A DNA stretch of 64,000 nt from Planctomycetota bacterium (GCA_021604805.1 BQJR01000002.1:332665-396664), one strand, 5' to 3'. Counted from the first letter of the stretch, positions 1 to 9,049 are shown. Notes: generated by a model not told the origin, from the sequence alone. Program-made: numbers and translations.

Positions 1-546
1 CTCGACGAGCTTGCGCGCGCGGGCGCGCACCGAGGCGGCGTCGTCGTCGGCGGCACGGGTGAGCAGGTCGCGCGCTTCGTCGGCCAAGCGCGGGAGCTGC
101 CAGGACAGGCGCACGAAGCCGTCCAGCCCCCAGGCGCGCAGGAACTTGGCCGGGTCGCCGGCGGCCGCGCGCAGGAAGTCTTCGAAGGCCGGTGCCGCAT
201 CGCTCGGGATCGCGAGCAGCGGCAAGCACTGGCACAGGTGTTGACGCGCCCACTTGTCGCGCAGCTCGGGCAGCACGTCGGCGAGCGTGCGCGCGAAGGC
301 CGGCGTGGGCGCCACGCCTTCGGCCGCGAGCCACTCGAGACGCGCGCGCAACAACCAGCTCGCACCGACTTGCAGGTTCGCGTCGTGGTCGGCGCAGAGC
401 GTGGCGAGCTTGCGCGTGAGCTTGGCGTCGCGCGGGGCGTCGTCGCACAACTCGGCGTGCAGCGCTTCGAGGCGCGCCGTGTCCTTCACACAGTCGAGCG
501 CGGCGAGTTCGCTGCGCAGCGTGTCGGACCAGGAGGGCGTGGGCAT
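1..546 (-). CDS. Partial hypothetical protein, helical-repeat-like (3' end outside window)
   Basis: An open minus-strand frame starts at ATG 546-544 and runs to the window edge without a stop, giving about 182 residues. The sequence is rich in Leu, Ala, Arg and Asp. Short amphipathic helical stretches such as LRSELAALD, LLRARLEWLAAE and FLRAAAGDPAKF recall HEAT/ARM-type repeat proteins, but I see no diagnostic motif. There is no signal peptide or membrane segment. It lies 23 bases downstream of the small exported protein on the same strand, so the two may be cotranscribed. The function is unknown and the repeat assignment is only an impression. Confidence 0.6.
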   Translation of the reverse strand, partial: MPTPSWSDTLRSELAALDCVKDTARLEALHAELCDDAPRDAKLTRKLATLCADHDANLQVGASWLLRARLEWLAAEGVAPTPAFARTLADVLPELRDKWARQHLCQCLPLLAIPSDAAPAFEDFLRAAAGDPAKFLRAWGLDGFVRLSWQLPRLADEARDLLTRAADDDAASVRARARKLVE

Positions 547-569
547 GATGTCGGCCGCGCAGACCGCGC

Positions 570-1094
570 CTAGCCTTGCGCCGGCAGGATGCGCGCGGCG
601 TAGTTCTCGAGCGAGGCCGCGTCGGCGCCGATGGACACACGCGGCCCGAGCCCCCCGTCGATGAAGTAGGGAAACCACATTGCGAACTGCGGCTCGTGCC
701 CACCGAGCAGCTCGGCAGACACGATGATGCCGCCGAGACTCCAGCGCGTGCGCAAGCGCGCGAAGGATTCGCCGTCTCTGAGCAGCGAACTGGGGACGAG
801 TTCGAACACGTGCCCCTCGCCCACCTGGATGCGGCGCAGCTGGTTCGACTCTGCGTCGAACATGAACAATTGATGCAGGCGCCCGTCGAAGGCGAGCGTG
901 GGGAAACGCGCGCAGTAACTCGTGGACGCGATGACGCCGCGCTGACCTTCCTCGTGCACGAGCTGCGCCACCGTCGTCGCCAACTCGCCCTTCATGTGAG
1001 CGCCGGCGAGTTCCATGCGCATGTCGACCATCGAGCGCGCACAACTCGGCAAACCCGCAGCCAGGAACAACACGGCGATCGCGGTCAACTTCAT
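570..1094 (-). CDS. Small exported hypothetical protein
   Basis: The product has 174 residues. Its N-terminus is a clear signal sequence: MKL, then a hydrophobic stretch to about residue 15, then LPSCARS. The Cys gives a weak lipobox-like sequence, but Pro at -2 is atypical, so lipid attachment is uncertain. A Shine-Dalgarno CGGGAG lies about 8 bases before the ATG, which selects this start over the much longer open frame that continues upstream through the divergent peptidase gene. The mature part has several aromatic strands (QFAMWFPYFIDGG near the end) and no motif I recognise. It is divergent from the S9 peptidase, with a 160-base shared upstream region. The function is unknown. Confidence 0.7.
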   Translation of the reverse strand: MKLTAIAVLFLAAGLPSCARSMVDMRMELAGAHMKGELATTVAQLVHEEGQRGVIASTSYCARFPTLAFDGRLHQLFMFDAESNQLRRIQVGEGHVFELVPSSLLRDGESFARLRTRWSLGGIIVSAELLGGHEPQFAMWFPYFIDGGLGPRVSIGADAASLENYAARILPAQG

Positions 1095-1144
1095 GGTGAG
1101 ACTCCCGATAGCTCCGAGGCGCCCGACTCGGCCGCCTGGCGTCG

Positions 1145-1150
1145 AAACTA
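1145..1150 (-). promoter_or_regulatory. Candidate -10 box TAGTTT for the small exported protein
   Basis: TAGTTT on the minus strand lies 50 bases before the ATG at 1094, inside the divergent intergenic region. It fits the TANNNT pattern seen upstream of several other units in this window. No convincing -35 was found. Confidence 0.3.
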
Positions 1151-1205
1151 GCACAGCCCGGCGGAGACCACTCAGCCCCCAGTCGGCGAGGCCGTTCAGC
1201 CGAAG

Positions 1206-1211
1206 TAAGAT
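1206..1211 (+). promoter_or_regulatory. Candidate -10 box TAAGAT for the S9 peptidase
   Basis: TAAGAT lies 43 bases before the ATG at 1255 in the divergent region. It matches the window-wide TANNNT pattern. No clear -35 is visible. Confidence 0.35.
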
Positions 1212-1254
1212 GCGGGGCCGCTCGCTCCACGACGACCGCACCCGGAACTCCGCC

Positions 1255-3777
1255 ATGCCGCTGTTCAGCTTGACGCTCGTGCTCTCGACGCTGCTCGCGC
1301 CGCCGCTCCAAGACGCGGTGGGCGACGACACGGCGCCAGTCGGCGGAGCCACGTCGCCCGCGATGTCCGCGATGCCCGCGCCGAACGACGCGCCGTTGCG
1401 TCCCACGCTGCAAGAGATCTTCCAGCCGCCGACGCTGCTCGGTGTGCGCGCGACCAACTCGTCGCTCTCACCCAGCGGCGAGTGGATCACTTGGCGTTGG
1501 ACCGACGCCGACACCGAACGCCCCGAGCGCGACCTGTGGCTCGGTCGTAGCGACGGCAGTGAAGCGCGCGTGCTGCACACGCACACCGAGCGCGCCACGG
1601 CGGAGTGGATGCCGAACGAGGATCGACTGCTCGTGAAGCGCGACGGTTGGTTGTTCGCCGTCGACCCGGCCGACAGCGCGCGCCCCGATCCGCTGCTCGA
1701 GATCGGCAACGGTCGCTTCGCAGTCACCGACGACGGCGAGTTGCTCGTGGCCAGCCTCGGCGACGACAAGCAACTCTGGGTGCTCGAACTCCCCACCGGC
1801 CGTCGCTGGCGTGTGGGCGAGGATCTCACCAACCGTTCCGCCTTCGTGAGCGTGGCGAAGAGCGCGGCCGTGGTGGCCTTGTGGGCCGACGCGCCGGACG
1901 AGCCGTCACCCTCAACGAACCAAGCGCCAACGAACGCCGCTCCGCCCGCGCCCCCCACCGATGCCCCCCCCACCGACGCGCAACCCGCCACCGCCACACC
2001 CGCCCGCAAAGACTCCGGTTCGCCGGCCCGTCCGCAACAACTCTGGGTGCTCTCGCTGCTCGGCAACGGCACGCCCAAAGCGCTCGAGATCGAACGCAGC
2101 GGCAACGTGGATCTCTCCGCCGATGGCCGCTGGGTGCTGCGCCGCAACAGTCGCTACGACTTCGGCCGCGAACTCATCATGGCCGACTACCTCAGCGAGA
2201 ACGTGCGAGCGATCGACGTGCGCGACTCACTCGCCGGCGACGACGGCACGCGCGTGGAACTCAGCCTGCACTCGGTGGAATCCGGTGAGAGTTGGACGCC
2301 GCCGCTCTCGGGCATGGACCGCTGGTACCTGCGCGGCGAACACTTCGCGCCCTCAGGCGACCAAGTGCTCATCGACCTCCTGAGCAACGACTTCAAGGTG
2401 CGTCAGCTCGTGGTGCTCGACCCGACGAGTCGTCGCAGCACCGTGGTCGCGCGGGAGTACGACGCCGCCTGGATCGGCGCACCGTTCTGGTGGAGCGGCT
2501 GGCAAGACAGCGACAACGTGCTCTTCACCTCGGAGGAGAGCGGCTTCAACCACCTGTACCGCGTGAGTGCGTCGGGCGGTGACGCTGAGGCGCTCACGTC
2601 GGGCGACTTCGAGGTCCGCGACCTCTGCGAAGACGCGCTGCGCAGTCAACGCACCGCGCTCGTGACCACGCACCCCGACGACCCGGCCACGCACCGCGCA
2701 CTCGTGCTCGACCTGCGCACTGGCGCGCAAACGATCCTCACACCGGACGCGAGCGTGGCGAGCAACGCCTGCCTCTCGCCGCTCGGCAACGTGGTGTCCT
2801 TCGACGGCTCGCAGCTGGGCCTGCCCGCCGAGCTCTGCACGCGCGCCTTCGAGGCCGACGGTCCGTCGCGTCTGCGCACCGCCGGCGCGATCCGCACGCT
2901 CACGCACACGCGTCCCGCCGCGCTCGACGAACTCGCGTTGCCCGCGCCCGAGATCGTCCGCTACCGCAACCCAGACGACGGCGTGCTCGTGTCCGCCTAC
3001 CTCTACAAACCCGAACCCTTCGACCCCGCGAAGCAGTACCCCGCCGTGATCTTCGCGCACGGCGCCGGCTCGTTGCAGCAGGTGTTGCGCAGCATGGGTG
3101 ACTACGAACCCAACATGCTGTTCCACCACCGGCTCGCGCGTCAGGGTTTCTACGTGCTCGACCCCGACTTCCGTCACAGCACCGGCTACGGGCGCGACTT
3201 CCGCGCCGGCATCTACGGGCACATGGGCGGCAAGGACCTCGACGACATCGTGGCCGGCGTCGACTACCTCAGCACGCTCGGCAACGTGGACACCGCGCGC
3301 GTGGGTTTGTACGGCGGCAGCTACGGCGGCTTCCTCACGCTCATGGCCTTGTTCACCAAGCCCGACGTGTTCGCCGCAGGCGCCGCGCTGCGCTCCGTGA
3401 CCGACTGGCGTCAATACAACCACTGGTACACGAATGCGCGACTCGGTCACCCCGTGCGCAACGCCGAGAACTACGAGCGTTCCAACCCGCTCAGCTTCGT
3501 GGAAGGTCTCGAAGACCCGCTGCTGATCTTGCACGGCCTCAAAGACAACAATGTCTTCGCGCAAGACTCGATCCGCTTGATCGAAGCGCTCATCGAACTC
3601 GGCAAAGACTTCGACGCCATGCTCTACCCGAGCCAAGGCCACGGCTTCACGGATCCCGACTCTTGGATCGACGAGTACAAGCGCATCGAGCGGCTCTTCG
3701 TGCGCGAGTTGAAGCCGGGCGCGTCGCGCGACCCGGCTTTCGTGCCGCCGAAGCGTTCGAGCAACGCGGCGCGCTGA
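1255..3777 (+). CDS. Secreted S9-family prolyl oligopeptidase / dipeptidyl-peptidase IV-like peptidase
   Basis: This 840-residue serine peptidase has the prolyl oligopeptidase layout. A signal sequence (FSLTLVLSTLLAPP) is followed by a beta-propeller region to about residue 560 and an alpha/beta-hydrolase domain. The catalytic triad can be placed: Ser689 in GGSYGGF, Asp764 in GLKDNNV and His796 in QGHGF. DPP4-type family members release dipeptides or cleave after Pro in extracytoplasmic peptides. The ATG at 1255 is chosen because it puts the signal peptide at the N-terminus; the open frame itself extends further upstream across the divergent gene. A Pro/Ala/Thr-rich stretch of roughly 50 residues (about nt 1888-2031) interrupts the propeller region. 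The gene ends two bases from the convergent add gene. The exact substrate cannot be told. Confidence 0.9.
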   Translation: MPLFSLTLVLSTLLAPPLQDAVGDDTAPVGGATSPAMSAMPAPNDAPLRPTLQEIFQPPTLLGVRATNSSLSPSGEWITWRWTDADTERPERDLWLGRSDGSEARVLHTHTERATAEWMPNEDRLLVKRDGWLFAVDPADSARPDPLLEIGNGRFAVTDDGELLVASLGDDKQLWVLELPTGRRWRVGEDLTNRSAFVSVAKSAAVVALWADAPDEPSPSTNQAPTNAAPPAPPTDAPPTDAQPATATPARKDSGSPARPQQLWVLSLLGNGTPKALEIERSGNVDLSADGRWVLRRNSRYDFGRELIMADYLSENVRAIDVRDSLAGDDGTRVELSLHSVESGESWTPPLSGMDRWYLRGEHFAPSGDQVLIDLLSNDFKVRQLVVLDPTSRRSTVVAREYDAAWIGAPFWWSGWQDSDNVLFTSEESGFNHLYRVSASGGDAEALTSGDFEVRDLCEDALRSQRTALVTTHPDDPATHRALVLDLRTGAQTILTPDASVASNACLSPLGNVVSFDGSQLGLPAELCTRAFEADGPSRLRTAGAIRTLTHTRPAALDELALPAPEIVRYRNPDDGVLVSAYLYKPEPFDPAKQYPAVIFAHGAGSLQQVLRSMGDYEPNMLFHHRLARQGFYVLDPDFRHSTGYGRDFRAGIYGHMGGKDLDDIVAGVDYLSTLGNVDTARVGLYGGSYGGFLTLMALFTKPDVFAAGAALRSVTDWRQYNHWYTNARLGHPVRNAENYERSNPLSFVEGLEDPLLILHGLKDNNVFAQDSIRLIEALIELGKDFDAMLYPSQGHGFTDPDSWIDEYKRIERLFVRELKPGASRDPAFVPPKRSSNAAR

Positions 3778-3779
3778 GC

Positions 3780-4811
3780 TCAGCCGGCGAGCACGCGCTG
3801 CTTCAGCGCTGCGCGTTGCGTGTCACTCAGGAAGGCCGCGTCGGCGGCGGCGAGTGAGAGCGCGCGCAGGTCGTCGAGCGAGAGCTGCCACTGTTGCGCG
3901 GCGAGGGCGTACTCGTGGCTGAGCGTGATGCCGCACACCGCGGGATCGTCGGTGTTGAGCGTGACGCGCTGACCGGCGTCGCGGAAGTCTGCGAAGGGGT
4001 GTTCGTCGAGCGCGGCGACGGCGGCCGTCTGCACGTTGCTCGTGGGGCAGCACTCGAGCGCGATCCCCCGCGACGCCACGTCGCTCGCCAGCGCCGCGTC
4101 CTGCCGCAGCGCCACGCCGTGACCGAGGCGTTGCGCGCTGAGCAGGTCGATGGCTTCGCGGATCGAGTCGGGGCCCGCGGCCTCGCCGGCGTGCACGGTG
4201 ATCGGCAAGCCGGCGTCGCGCGCGCGGGCGAAGGCGGCGGCGTTGGGCGCGCCGGGCAGATCTTCGGGGCCGGCGAGATCGATGCCCACCACGCCGCGGT
4301 CGCGCGCGTCCAGCGCCAGGCTCACGATGGCGTCGTTCTGCGCCACGGGGATCGGACGGTAGAGGCTCAGGATCAGGCCCCAGCTCACGCCGCTTTCGCG
4401 CGCGCCCGACTCGAGACCGCGCAACACGTCGTGGAGCACATCGCTCATCGACTGCGCGTCGCTGGCTTGCAGCGCGGGGCAGAAGCGCAGCTCGCGGTGC
4501 GCGATGCCGTCGTCGGCGGCGTCGAGCAAGACTTCGTGCGCCACGCGTTCCATCAAGCCGGGCACCGAGAGCACCGGGTAGAAGGTGTCGAAGGTGACCA
4601 GGAACTCGTTGAGCGACTGGCAGCCCGCGCTCACCTGCACGTGCGGCGCGAGTTCTTCAGGCGACGCGGCCGGCGCGCTCGCAGGCAGCGGGATGCCAGC
4701 ATCACGTGCGGCTTCGAAGAGCGTGTTCGTGCGCACGGCGCCGTCGAGATGACAGTGGAGCTCGACCTTGGGCAACGCACGAATCTGCTCGAGACTCGGC
4801 GCGCTGCTCAT
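3780..4811 (-). CDS. add: Adenosine deaminase
   Basis: The 343-residue product has the family motifs in order: the zinc-binding KVELHCHLDGA near the N-terminus (His19, His21), HAGEAAGP in the middle, RLGHGV, ECCPTSN and the C-terminal NTDDPAVCG. The known reaction is hydrolytic deamination of adenosine or deoxyadenosine to inosine for purine salvage in the cytosol. The ATG overlaps the TGA of speA in an ATGA arrangement, so the two are translationally coupled. Pairing with polyamine synthesis is unusual. Related enzymes act on adenine or other adenosine derivatives, so the substrate is inferred from motif similarity only. Confidence 0.88.
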   Translation of the reverse strand: MSSAPSLEQIRALPKVELHCHLDGAVRTNTLFEAARDAGIPLPASAPAASPEELAPHVQVSAGCQSLNEFLVTFDTFYPVLSVPGLMERVAHEVLLDAADDGIAHRELRFCPALQASDAQSMSDVLHDVLRGLESGARESGVSWGLILSLYRPIPVAQNDAIVSLALDARDRGVVGIDLAGPEDLPGAPNAAAFARARDAGLPITVHAGEAAGPDSIREAIDLLSAQRLGHGVALRQDAALASDVASRGIALECCPTSNVQTAAVAALDEHPFADFRDAGQRVTLNTDDPAVCGITLSHEYALAAQQWQLSLDDLRALSLAAADAAFLSDTQRAALKQRVLAG

Positions 4812-6841
4812 GCGCTCGTGCCCTCGGTGCTGGACGCGGGGTTCGTGTCGCCCGCGATGCCGTCGAGCGGGTCTTCGGCTTCGATGAGGTCGTCTTCGCG
4901 AACCCGAGCGACTTCGCGCGCCGTGAGGTAGGTGTTGCCGCCGAGCCCGCGCACGAGGTCGCCGCGCACCTGATCGGCCTCGCCGCTGGTGAGCTGCTCG
5001 GCTTTCACGAGACGCGCCAGCGCGCCGTCGTAGCGGCCCATGAGCCAGGCTTCGTCGTAGCCGACGTAGCGCAACACTTCGCCCACCGACTCGCCGCGCA
5101 GGCCGGCGGAGATACGCGGCTTGCCCTCGGGCGTGAAGTCGACGTGCACGACATCCGTGTCGCCGAAGAGGTTGTGCAGGTCGCCGAGCGTCTCCTGGTA
5201 CGCGCCCACGAGGAAGATGCCGAGCATGTAGCTCTCGCCTTCGCGCAACGGGTGCACGGGCAGCACGCGCTGGGTTTCGCGCAGGTCGGCGAAGCGATCG
5301 ATCTTGCCGTCGGAATCGCAGGTCATGTCACCGAGCACGGCGCGCTGTGCCGGTTTCTCGTTGAGCCGATGGATCGGGATCACCGGGAAGACCTGGCGGA
5401 TGGCCCAGTGGTCGGGGATCGACTGGAACACCGAGAAGTTGCAGAAGTAAGTGTCGGCGAGCTTGGTGCGCAGGTCGGAGAGTTCGTCGGGCACGGGGTC
5501 CATGTGCTCGGCCACTTGCGCCACGCGCTCGGCCACGGCGAAGAACACCTGTTCGCCGAGCGCGCGCGTCGGCAAGTCGATGAGGCCCAGCTTGAAGCGC
5601 TGCAGGAGCTGTTCGCGGCACTCGACGGCGTCGTGGAAACACTCCACGGCGGCCTTCTCGCTCACGCGCTCGAGCAGCGAACGCAGCTCGGCGACGAGCT
5701 TGTCTTCTTCGGTGCCGGCGTGGGGCGGTGCGGGGGCGTCGGCTGTGAGTCGCGCGGCGCCGGTGACCTCCACGATCATCAGCGAGTGGTGCGCGACCAG
5801 GGCGCGGCCCGTCTCGGTGACGATGTCCGGCGCCGGCATGTCCGCCATGGCGCAGGCGTTGTTGATCTGCCAGACGACGTCGTTGGCGTACTCCTGTTCG
5901 CTGTAGTTGCGCGAACTGACGTAGTTCGTGTTGCTGCCGTCGTAGTCCACGGCGAGGCCGCCGCCCACGTCGAAGAGATCCAGCGGCGCGCCCAGCTTGC
6001 GCAGCTCCACGAAGAGCCGCGAGGCCTCTTGCAGCGCCGTCTTCCAAGGGCGGATGGCGGTGATCTGGCTGCCGATGTGAAAGTGCAGCAGGCGCAGACG
6101 ATCGAGCAGCTCGACCGACGCGAGCCACTCCACGCACTCCACGAGCTGCGCCACCGAGAGCCCGAACTTGGCGCGGTCGCCGGCCGACCCGACCCAACGT
6201 CCGCTGCCTTGGGACGAGAGCCGCGCGCGCACACCGAGGAAGGGCGCCGCCTCGCGCCCCTCGCGCTCGATCACGCGCGCGAAGGTCTCGATCTCGGAGG
6301 GTTTCTCCACGACCACCACGACCTCGTGACCCAGACGCACCGCCAGCGCGGCCATCTCGATGTAGGCCTCATCCTTGTAGCCGTTGCAGATCACGAGGCT
6401 GGGGTGCTCGAGCAGCGCCACCATGGCGAGCAGCTCCGGCTTGCTGCCGACCTCGAGCCCCAGGCCCACGCCGCGCCCGGCGCGCAACAGCTCCTCGACC
6501 ACGTGCCGCTGCTGGTTCACCTTGATCGGGTAGACCGGGCGGTGGCGGCCCTTCCAGCCGTAGTCGGCGGCAGCGTTGGCGAAGGCCGTGCTGAGGCACT
6601 TCACGCGGTGCCCGAGGATGCCGTTGAGGCGCACCAAGAGGGGGAGCGAGAGGCCTTCCTGCTTGGCCATCTCCACCACGCCGTCGAGCGCGACCTCGGG
6701 GGCGTCGGGTTCCTCCGAGCCGCCGGGGCGCGCGACCACGCTACCGCGCTCGTCGATCCGGAAGTACGGACTGCCCCAACCTGCGAGGTTGTAGAGCTCG
6801 GCACTCCGATCGGCCGACCAGGTGCTGGAAGCTTCGGTCAT
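4808..6841 (-). CDS. speA: Biosynthetic arginine decarboxylase
   Basis: The 677-residue product matches the length and order of SpeA-type PLP-dependent arginine decarboxylases, which convert arginine to agmatine for polyamine synthesis. The PLP lysine is Lys107 in YPIKVNQQ. It is followed by the barrel with FHIGSQ and by GGGLAVDYDG. The C-terminal part contains HVDFTPEGKPR and GYDEAWL. The ATG at 6841 is chosen because it starts just ahead of the conserved core; the open frame continues upstream across the tRNA gene, which cannot be coding. The gene lies 69 bases downstream of tRNA-Gly on the same strand and overlaps add by four bases. Confidence 0.93.
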   Translation of the reverse strand: MTEASSTWSADRSAELYNLAGWGSPYFRIDERGSVVARPGGSEEPDAPEVALDGVVEMAKQEGLSLPLLVRLNGILGHRVKCLSTAFANAAADYGWKGRHRPVYPIKVNQQRHVVEELLRAGRGVGLGLEVGSKPELLAMVALLEHPSLVICNGYKDEAYIEMAALAVRLGHEVVVVVEKPSEIETFARVIEREGREAAPFLGVRARLSSQGSGRWVGSAGDRAKFGLSVAQLVECVEWLASVELLDRLRLLHFHIGSQITAIRPWKTALQEASRLFVELRKLGAPLDLFDVGGGLAVDYDGSNTNYVSSRNYSEQEYANDVVWQINNACAMADMPAPDIVTETGRALVAHHSLMIVEVTGAARLTADAPAPPHAGTEEDKLVAELRSLLERVSEKAAVECFHDAVECREQLLQRFKLGLIDLPTRALGEQVFFAVAERVAQVAEHMDPVPDELSDLRTKLADTYFCNFSVFQSIPDHWAIRQVFPVIPIHRLNEKPAQRAVLGDMTCDSDGKIDRFADLRETQRVLPVHPLREGESYMLGIFLVGAYQETLGDLHNLFGDTDVVHVDFTPEGKPRISAGLRGESVGEVLRYVGYDEAWLMGRYDGALARLVKAEQLTSGEADQVRGDLVRGLGGNTYLTAREVARVREDDLIEAEDPLDGIAGDTNPASSTEGTSA

Positions 6842-6910
6842 GGCCGTCTCGTCGCGCGGGGCCTGCCTGCTCTGGCCGGCATGTCCACGGCGCGCAGACG
6901 AGGGGAGAGA

Positions 6911-6985
6911 TGGAGCGGGTGATCGGATTCGAACCGACGACAACAACGTTGGCAACGTTGTGCTCTACCCCTGAGCTACACCCGC
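6911..6985 (-). tRNA. tRNA-Gly (anticodon GCC), CCA encoded
   Basis: Read on the minus strand, a 75-nt cloverleaf folds with a 7-bp acceptor stem (GCGGGTG with CACCCGC), a 4-bp D stem (GCTC/GAGC) and an anticodon stem CAACG/CGTTG. The loop is TTGCCAA with the GCC anticodon at 6953-6951, the variable region has 5 nt, and the T arm is GTCGG-TTCGAAT-CCGAT. The 3' CCA is encoded at 6913-6911. It lies directly upstream of speA on the same strand. Confidence 0.97.
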
Positions 6986-7005
6986 TTCAGTGGGTAAGGG
7001 CACAG

Positions 7006-7035
7006 GAGATACCGGGAAAGGGGGGCTCGGGTCAA
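7006..7035 (-). promoter_or_regulatory. Candidate promoter for tRNA-Gly
   Basis: On the minus strand, TTGACC (7035-7030) and TATCTC (7011-7006) are separated by 18 bases and end about 20 bases before the tRNA 5' end at 6985. The -35 is a good sigma-70 match; the -10 matches only TAT. Confidence 0.35.
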
Positions 7036-7236
7036 GGGCTTGCTGGGAGAGATCGCGTCGTGTCGGGCGCTCTCGCCTGCGCGTACGACATCTGGCGCAC
7101 GTCGCTTCCCTACCCAGAAGGGTCAATCGCGCTTATCCTTCGGCAACCAGTTGTCGATTGGGAAAGTGTCGACTGGACTCCGACCTGCGGCCCAGCGCCC
7201 CTGCGGCCGACTGCCATTGGGAAAGGCGCCTCCACC

Positions 7237-9006
7237 TTGATCTGCACCACGGATTGGAACCGGCGCGTCCGCGCGCTGTGTCTCGCTGTCACGCTGGCGG
7301 GCTTCGGCTCGCTGTCCACCCACGCCCAGGTCACGGGCGAGGCGCTCGATCACCTGGAGATCAGCCAGCTCGCTGGCGGCTTCGGCGGCGAGCTCCTGGA
7401 TGACGACGGCTTCGGCTTCTCGGTGGCGCGCATCGGCGACCTCAACGACGACGGCATCGGCGACATAGCCGCCGGCGCCTGGGGCGACGACGACGGCGGG
7501 CTCGACCGCGGCGCCGTGTGGATCCTGTTCCTGAACGAGAGCGGCGGCGTGGAGTCCCAGCAGAAGATCAGCGATCTCGAAGGCGGCTTCACCGGCGTGC
7601 TCAACGACGACGACCGCTTCGGCTACTCGCTCGCCGGCCTCGGCGATCACGACGGCGACGGCGTGGAAGACCTCGCCGTGGGCGCCATCTTCGACGACGA
7701 CGGCGGCTTCGCCCACGGCGCCATCTGGATCCTGTTCCTCGACACCGACGGCACCGTGAAGTCGCATCAGAAGATCAGCGATACTGAAGGCGAGTTCGAG
7801 GGCGAGCTGCACTTCCGCGACTACCTCGGCGCCTCGCTCACCTTCCTCGGCGATCACGATGGCGACGGCGTGGGCGACATCGCCTCGGGCGCCTACCGCG
7901 ACGGCGAAGGCGAGTTCGGCACCGAAGGCGGCGAGGGCGCCGTGTGGATCCTGCGCCTCAACACCAACGGCACGGTGAAGTCGCACGCCAAGATCTCCGC
8001 ACAGGTCGGCGGCTTCGACGTGTTCCTCGACAACCGCGACACCTTCGGGCGCTCCATCGCGTCGATCGGTGACCTCGACGGCGACAGCGTGGGCGACCTC
8101 GTGGTCGGCGCGCCGCTCAGCCACGACGGCGAAACCGACTACTGGGGCGCCGTCTGGATCCTGTTCCTCAACGCCGACGCCACGGTGAAGGCGCACCACC
8201 GCATCTCACCGATCGACGGCGGCCTGGCCGGCGCGCTCCTCGACAACCAAGACCGCTTCGGTTTCGCCGTGAGCAACCTCGGTGACATCAATGCCGACGG
8301 CACCAACGACATCGCCGTGGGCGCCCCCCGCGACGACGACGGCAGCACCAACCCCGAAGCCAATCGCGGCGCCGTCTGGATCCTGCTGATGAACCCCGAC
8401 GGCAGCGTGAAGCAAACCCAGAAGCTCAGCGACACCGCGGGTTTCTTCGACGCCCCGCTCGAGAACGACACCTTCTTCGGTCACGGCGTGGCCTCGCTGG
8501 GCGATCACGATGGCGACGGACGCATCGAGATCGTGGCGGGCGCACCCCGCTCCGACACGGGCGGGCACGATCGCGGCGCGGTTTACTACATCGACCTCGT
8601 GGCCGCACCCACGGCGCATTGGAGCAGCCTGGGCCACGGTCTCGCAGGCAACAGCCACAAGCCGCCCGTGCTCGTGGGCACCGGCGCGCTCGCCGAAAAC
8701 GGGCTGATCGCGCTCACGGCCTTCCATGCCGGAAAGCTCGGCGAACAGAACGTGGTCTGGCTCCACGCCAGCCCCGAGGCCTCCTACCGCCCTTACAAGG
8801 GCGGGATCCTGGTCCCCGACGCGCTGGCGGTCGGCGCCACGGTCACACCCGGCCGCACGAATCTCAAAGCGACCTTCCTGCTGCGGACGCACTGGCCGGC
8901 CGGCCTGCCCCAAGGCTCGCAGATGTTCTATCAGGCCTGGATCGAGGACGACCTCGCGCCGCAGGGCTGGTCCGCCAGCAACGCGGTGCTCGCCACGGCG
9001 CCGTAG
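7237..9006 (+). CDS. Exported FG-GAP repeat protein with C-terminal module
   Basis: A signal sequence (LCLAVTLAGFGSLSTHAQ) is followed by six FG-GAP/integrin-alpha-like repeats of about 68-75 residues. Each has an FG core (GFGFSVARIGD), a calcium-type acidic loop such as DHDGDGV, and a RGAVWILFLN strand ending in KIS. Such repeats are known to form beta-propellers. From about nt 8615 a C-terminal module begins (SLGHGLAG to ASNAVLATAP), also found in the proteins at 31251 and 53516. There is no in-frame ATG after 6910, and that one lies antisense in the tRNA. TTG 7237, preceded by GGGAAAGG, is my best start, so the 5' end is uncertain. The role is probably cell-surface or periplasmic; the ligand is unknown. 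Confidence 0.8.
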   Translation: MICTTDWNRRVRALCLAVTLAGFGSLSTHAQVTGEALDHLEISQLAGGFGGELLDDDGFGFSVARIGDLNDDGIGDIAAGAWGDDDGGLDRGAVWILFLNESGGVESQQKISDLEGGFTGVLNDDDRFGYSLAGLGDHDGDGVEDLAVGAIFDDDGGFAHGAIWILFLDTDGTVKSHQKISDTEGEFEGELHFRDYLGASLTFLGDHDGDGVGDIASGAYRDGEGEFGTEGGEGAVWILRLNTNGTVKSHAKISAQVGGFDVFLDNRDTFGRSIASIGDLDGDSVGDLVVGAPLSHDGETDYWGAVWILFLNADATVKAHHRISPIDGGLAGALLDNQDRFGFAVSNLGDINADGTNDIAVGAPRDDDGSTNPEANRGAVWILLMNPDGSVKQTQKLSDTAGFFDAPLENDTFFGHGVASLGDHDGDGRIEIVAGAPRSDTGGHDRGAVYYIDLVAAPTAHWSSLGHGLAGNSHKPPVLVGTGALAENGLIALTAFHAGKLGEQNVVWLHASPEASYRPYKGGILVPDALAVGATVTPGRTNLKATFLLRTHWPAGLPQGSQMFYQAWIEDDLAPQGWSASNAVLATAP

Positions 9007-9037
9007 CGCAGAGCGTGTCGGCGCGCGCCGCGCTCGC

Positions 9038-9043
9038 TAGACT
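9038..9043 (+). promoter_or_regulatory. Candidate -10 box TAGACT just before an ATG (leaderless)
   Basis: TAGACT sits 6 bases before the ATG at 9050, which places the expected transcription start at or near the start codon. No Shine-Dalgarno is present. The same CTAGACTCC string precedes the ATG at 33061. Confidence 0.45.
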
Positions 9044-9049
9044 CCCGTC

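Noticed and set aside
570..2147. 525-codon minus-strand ORF over the S9 peptidase
   Set aside because: Only its last 174 codons (from ATG 1094) look like protein; the rest is antisense to a peptidase with an intact catalytic triad.
2353..3642. 429-codon minus ORF rich in Val, His and Glu
   Set aside because: Antisense shadow of the S9 hydrolase domain; its composition is typical of high-GC complementary frames.
6910..7236. Upstream extension of the FG-GAP gene to an ATG at 6910
   Set aside because: It runs antisense through the whole tRNA-Gly gene and puts over 100 residues before the signal peptide.
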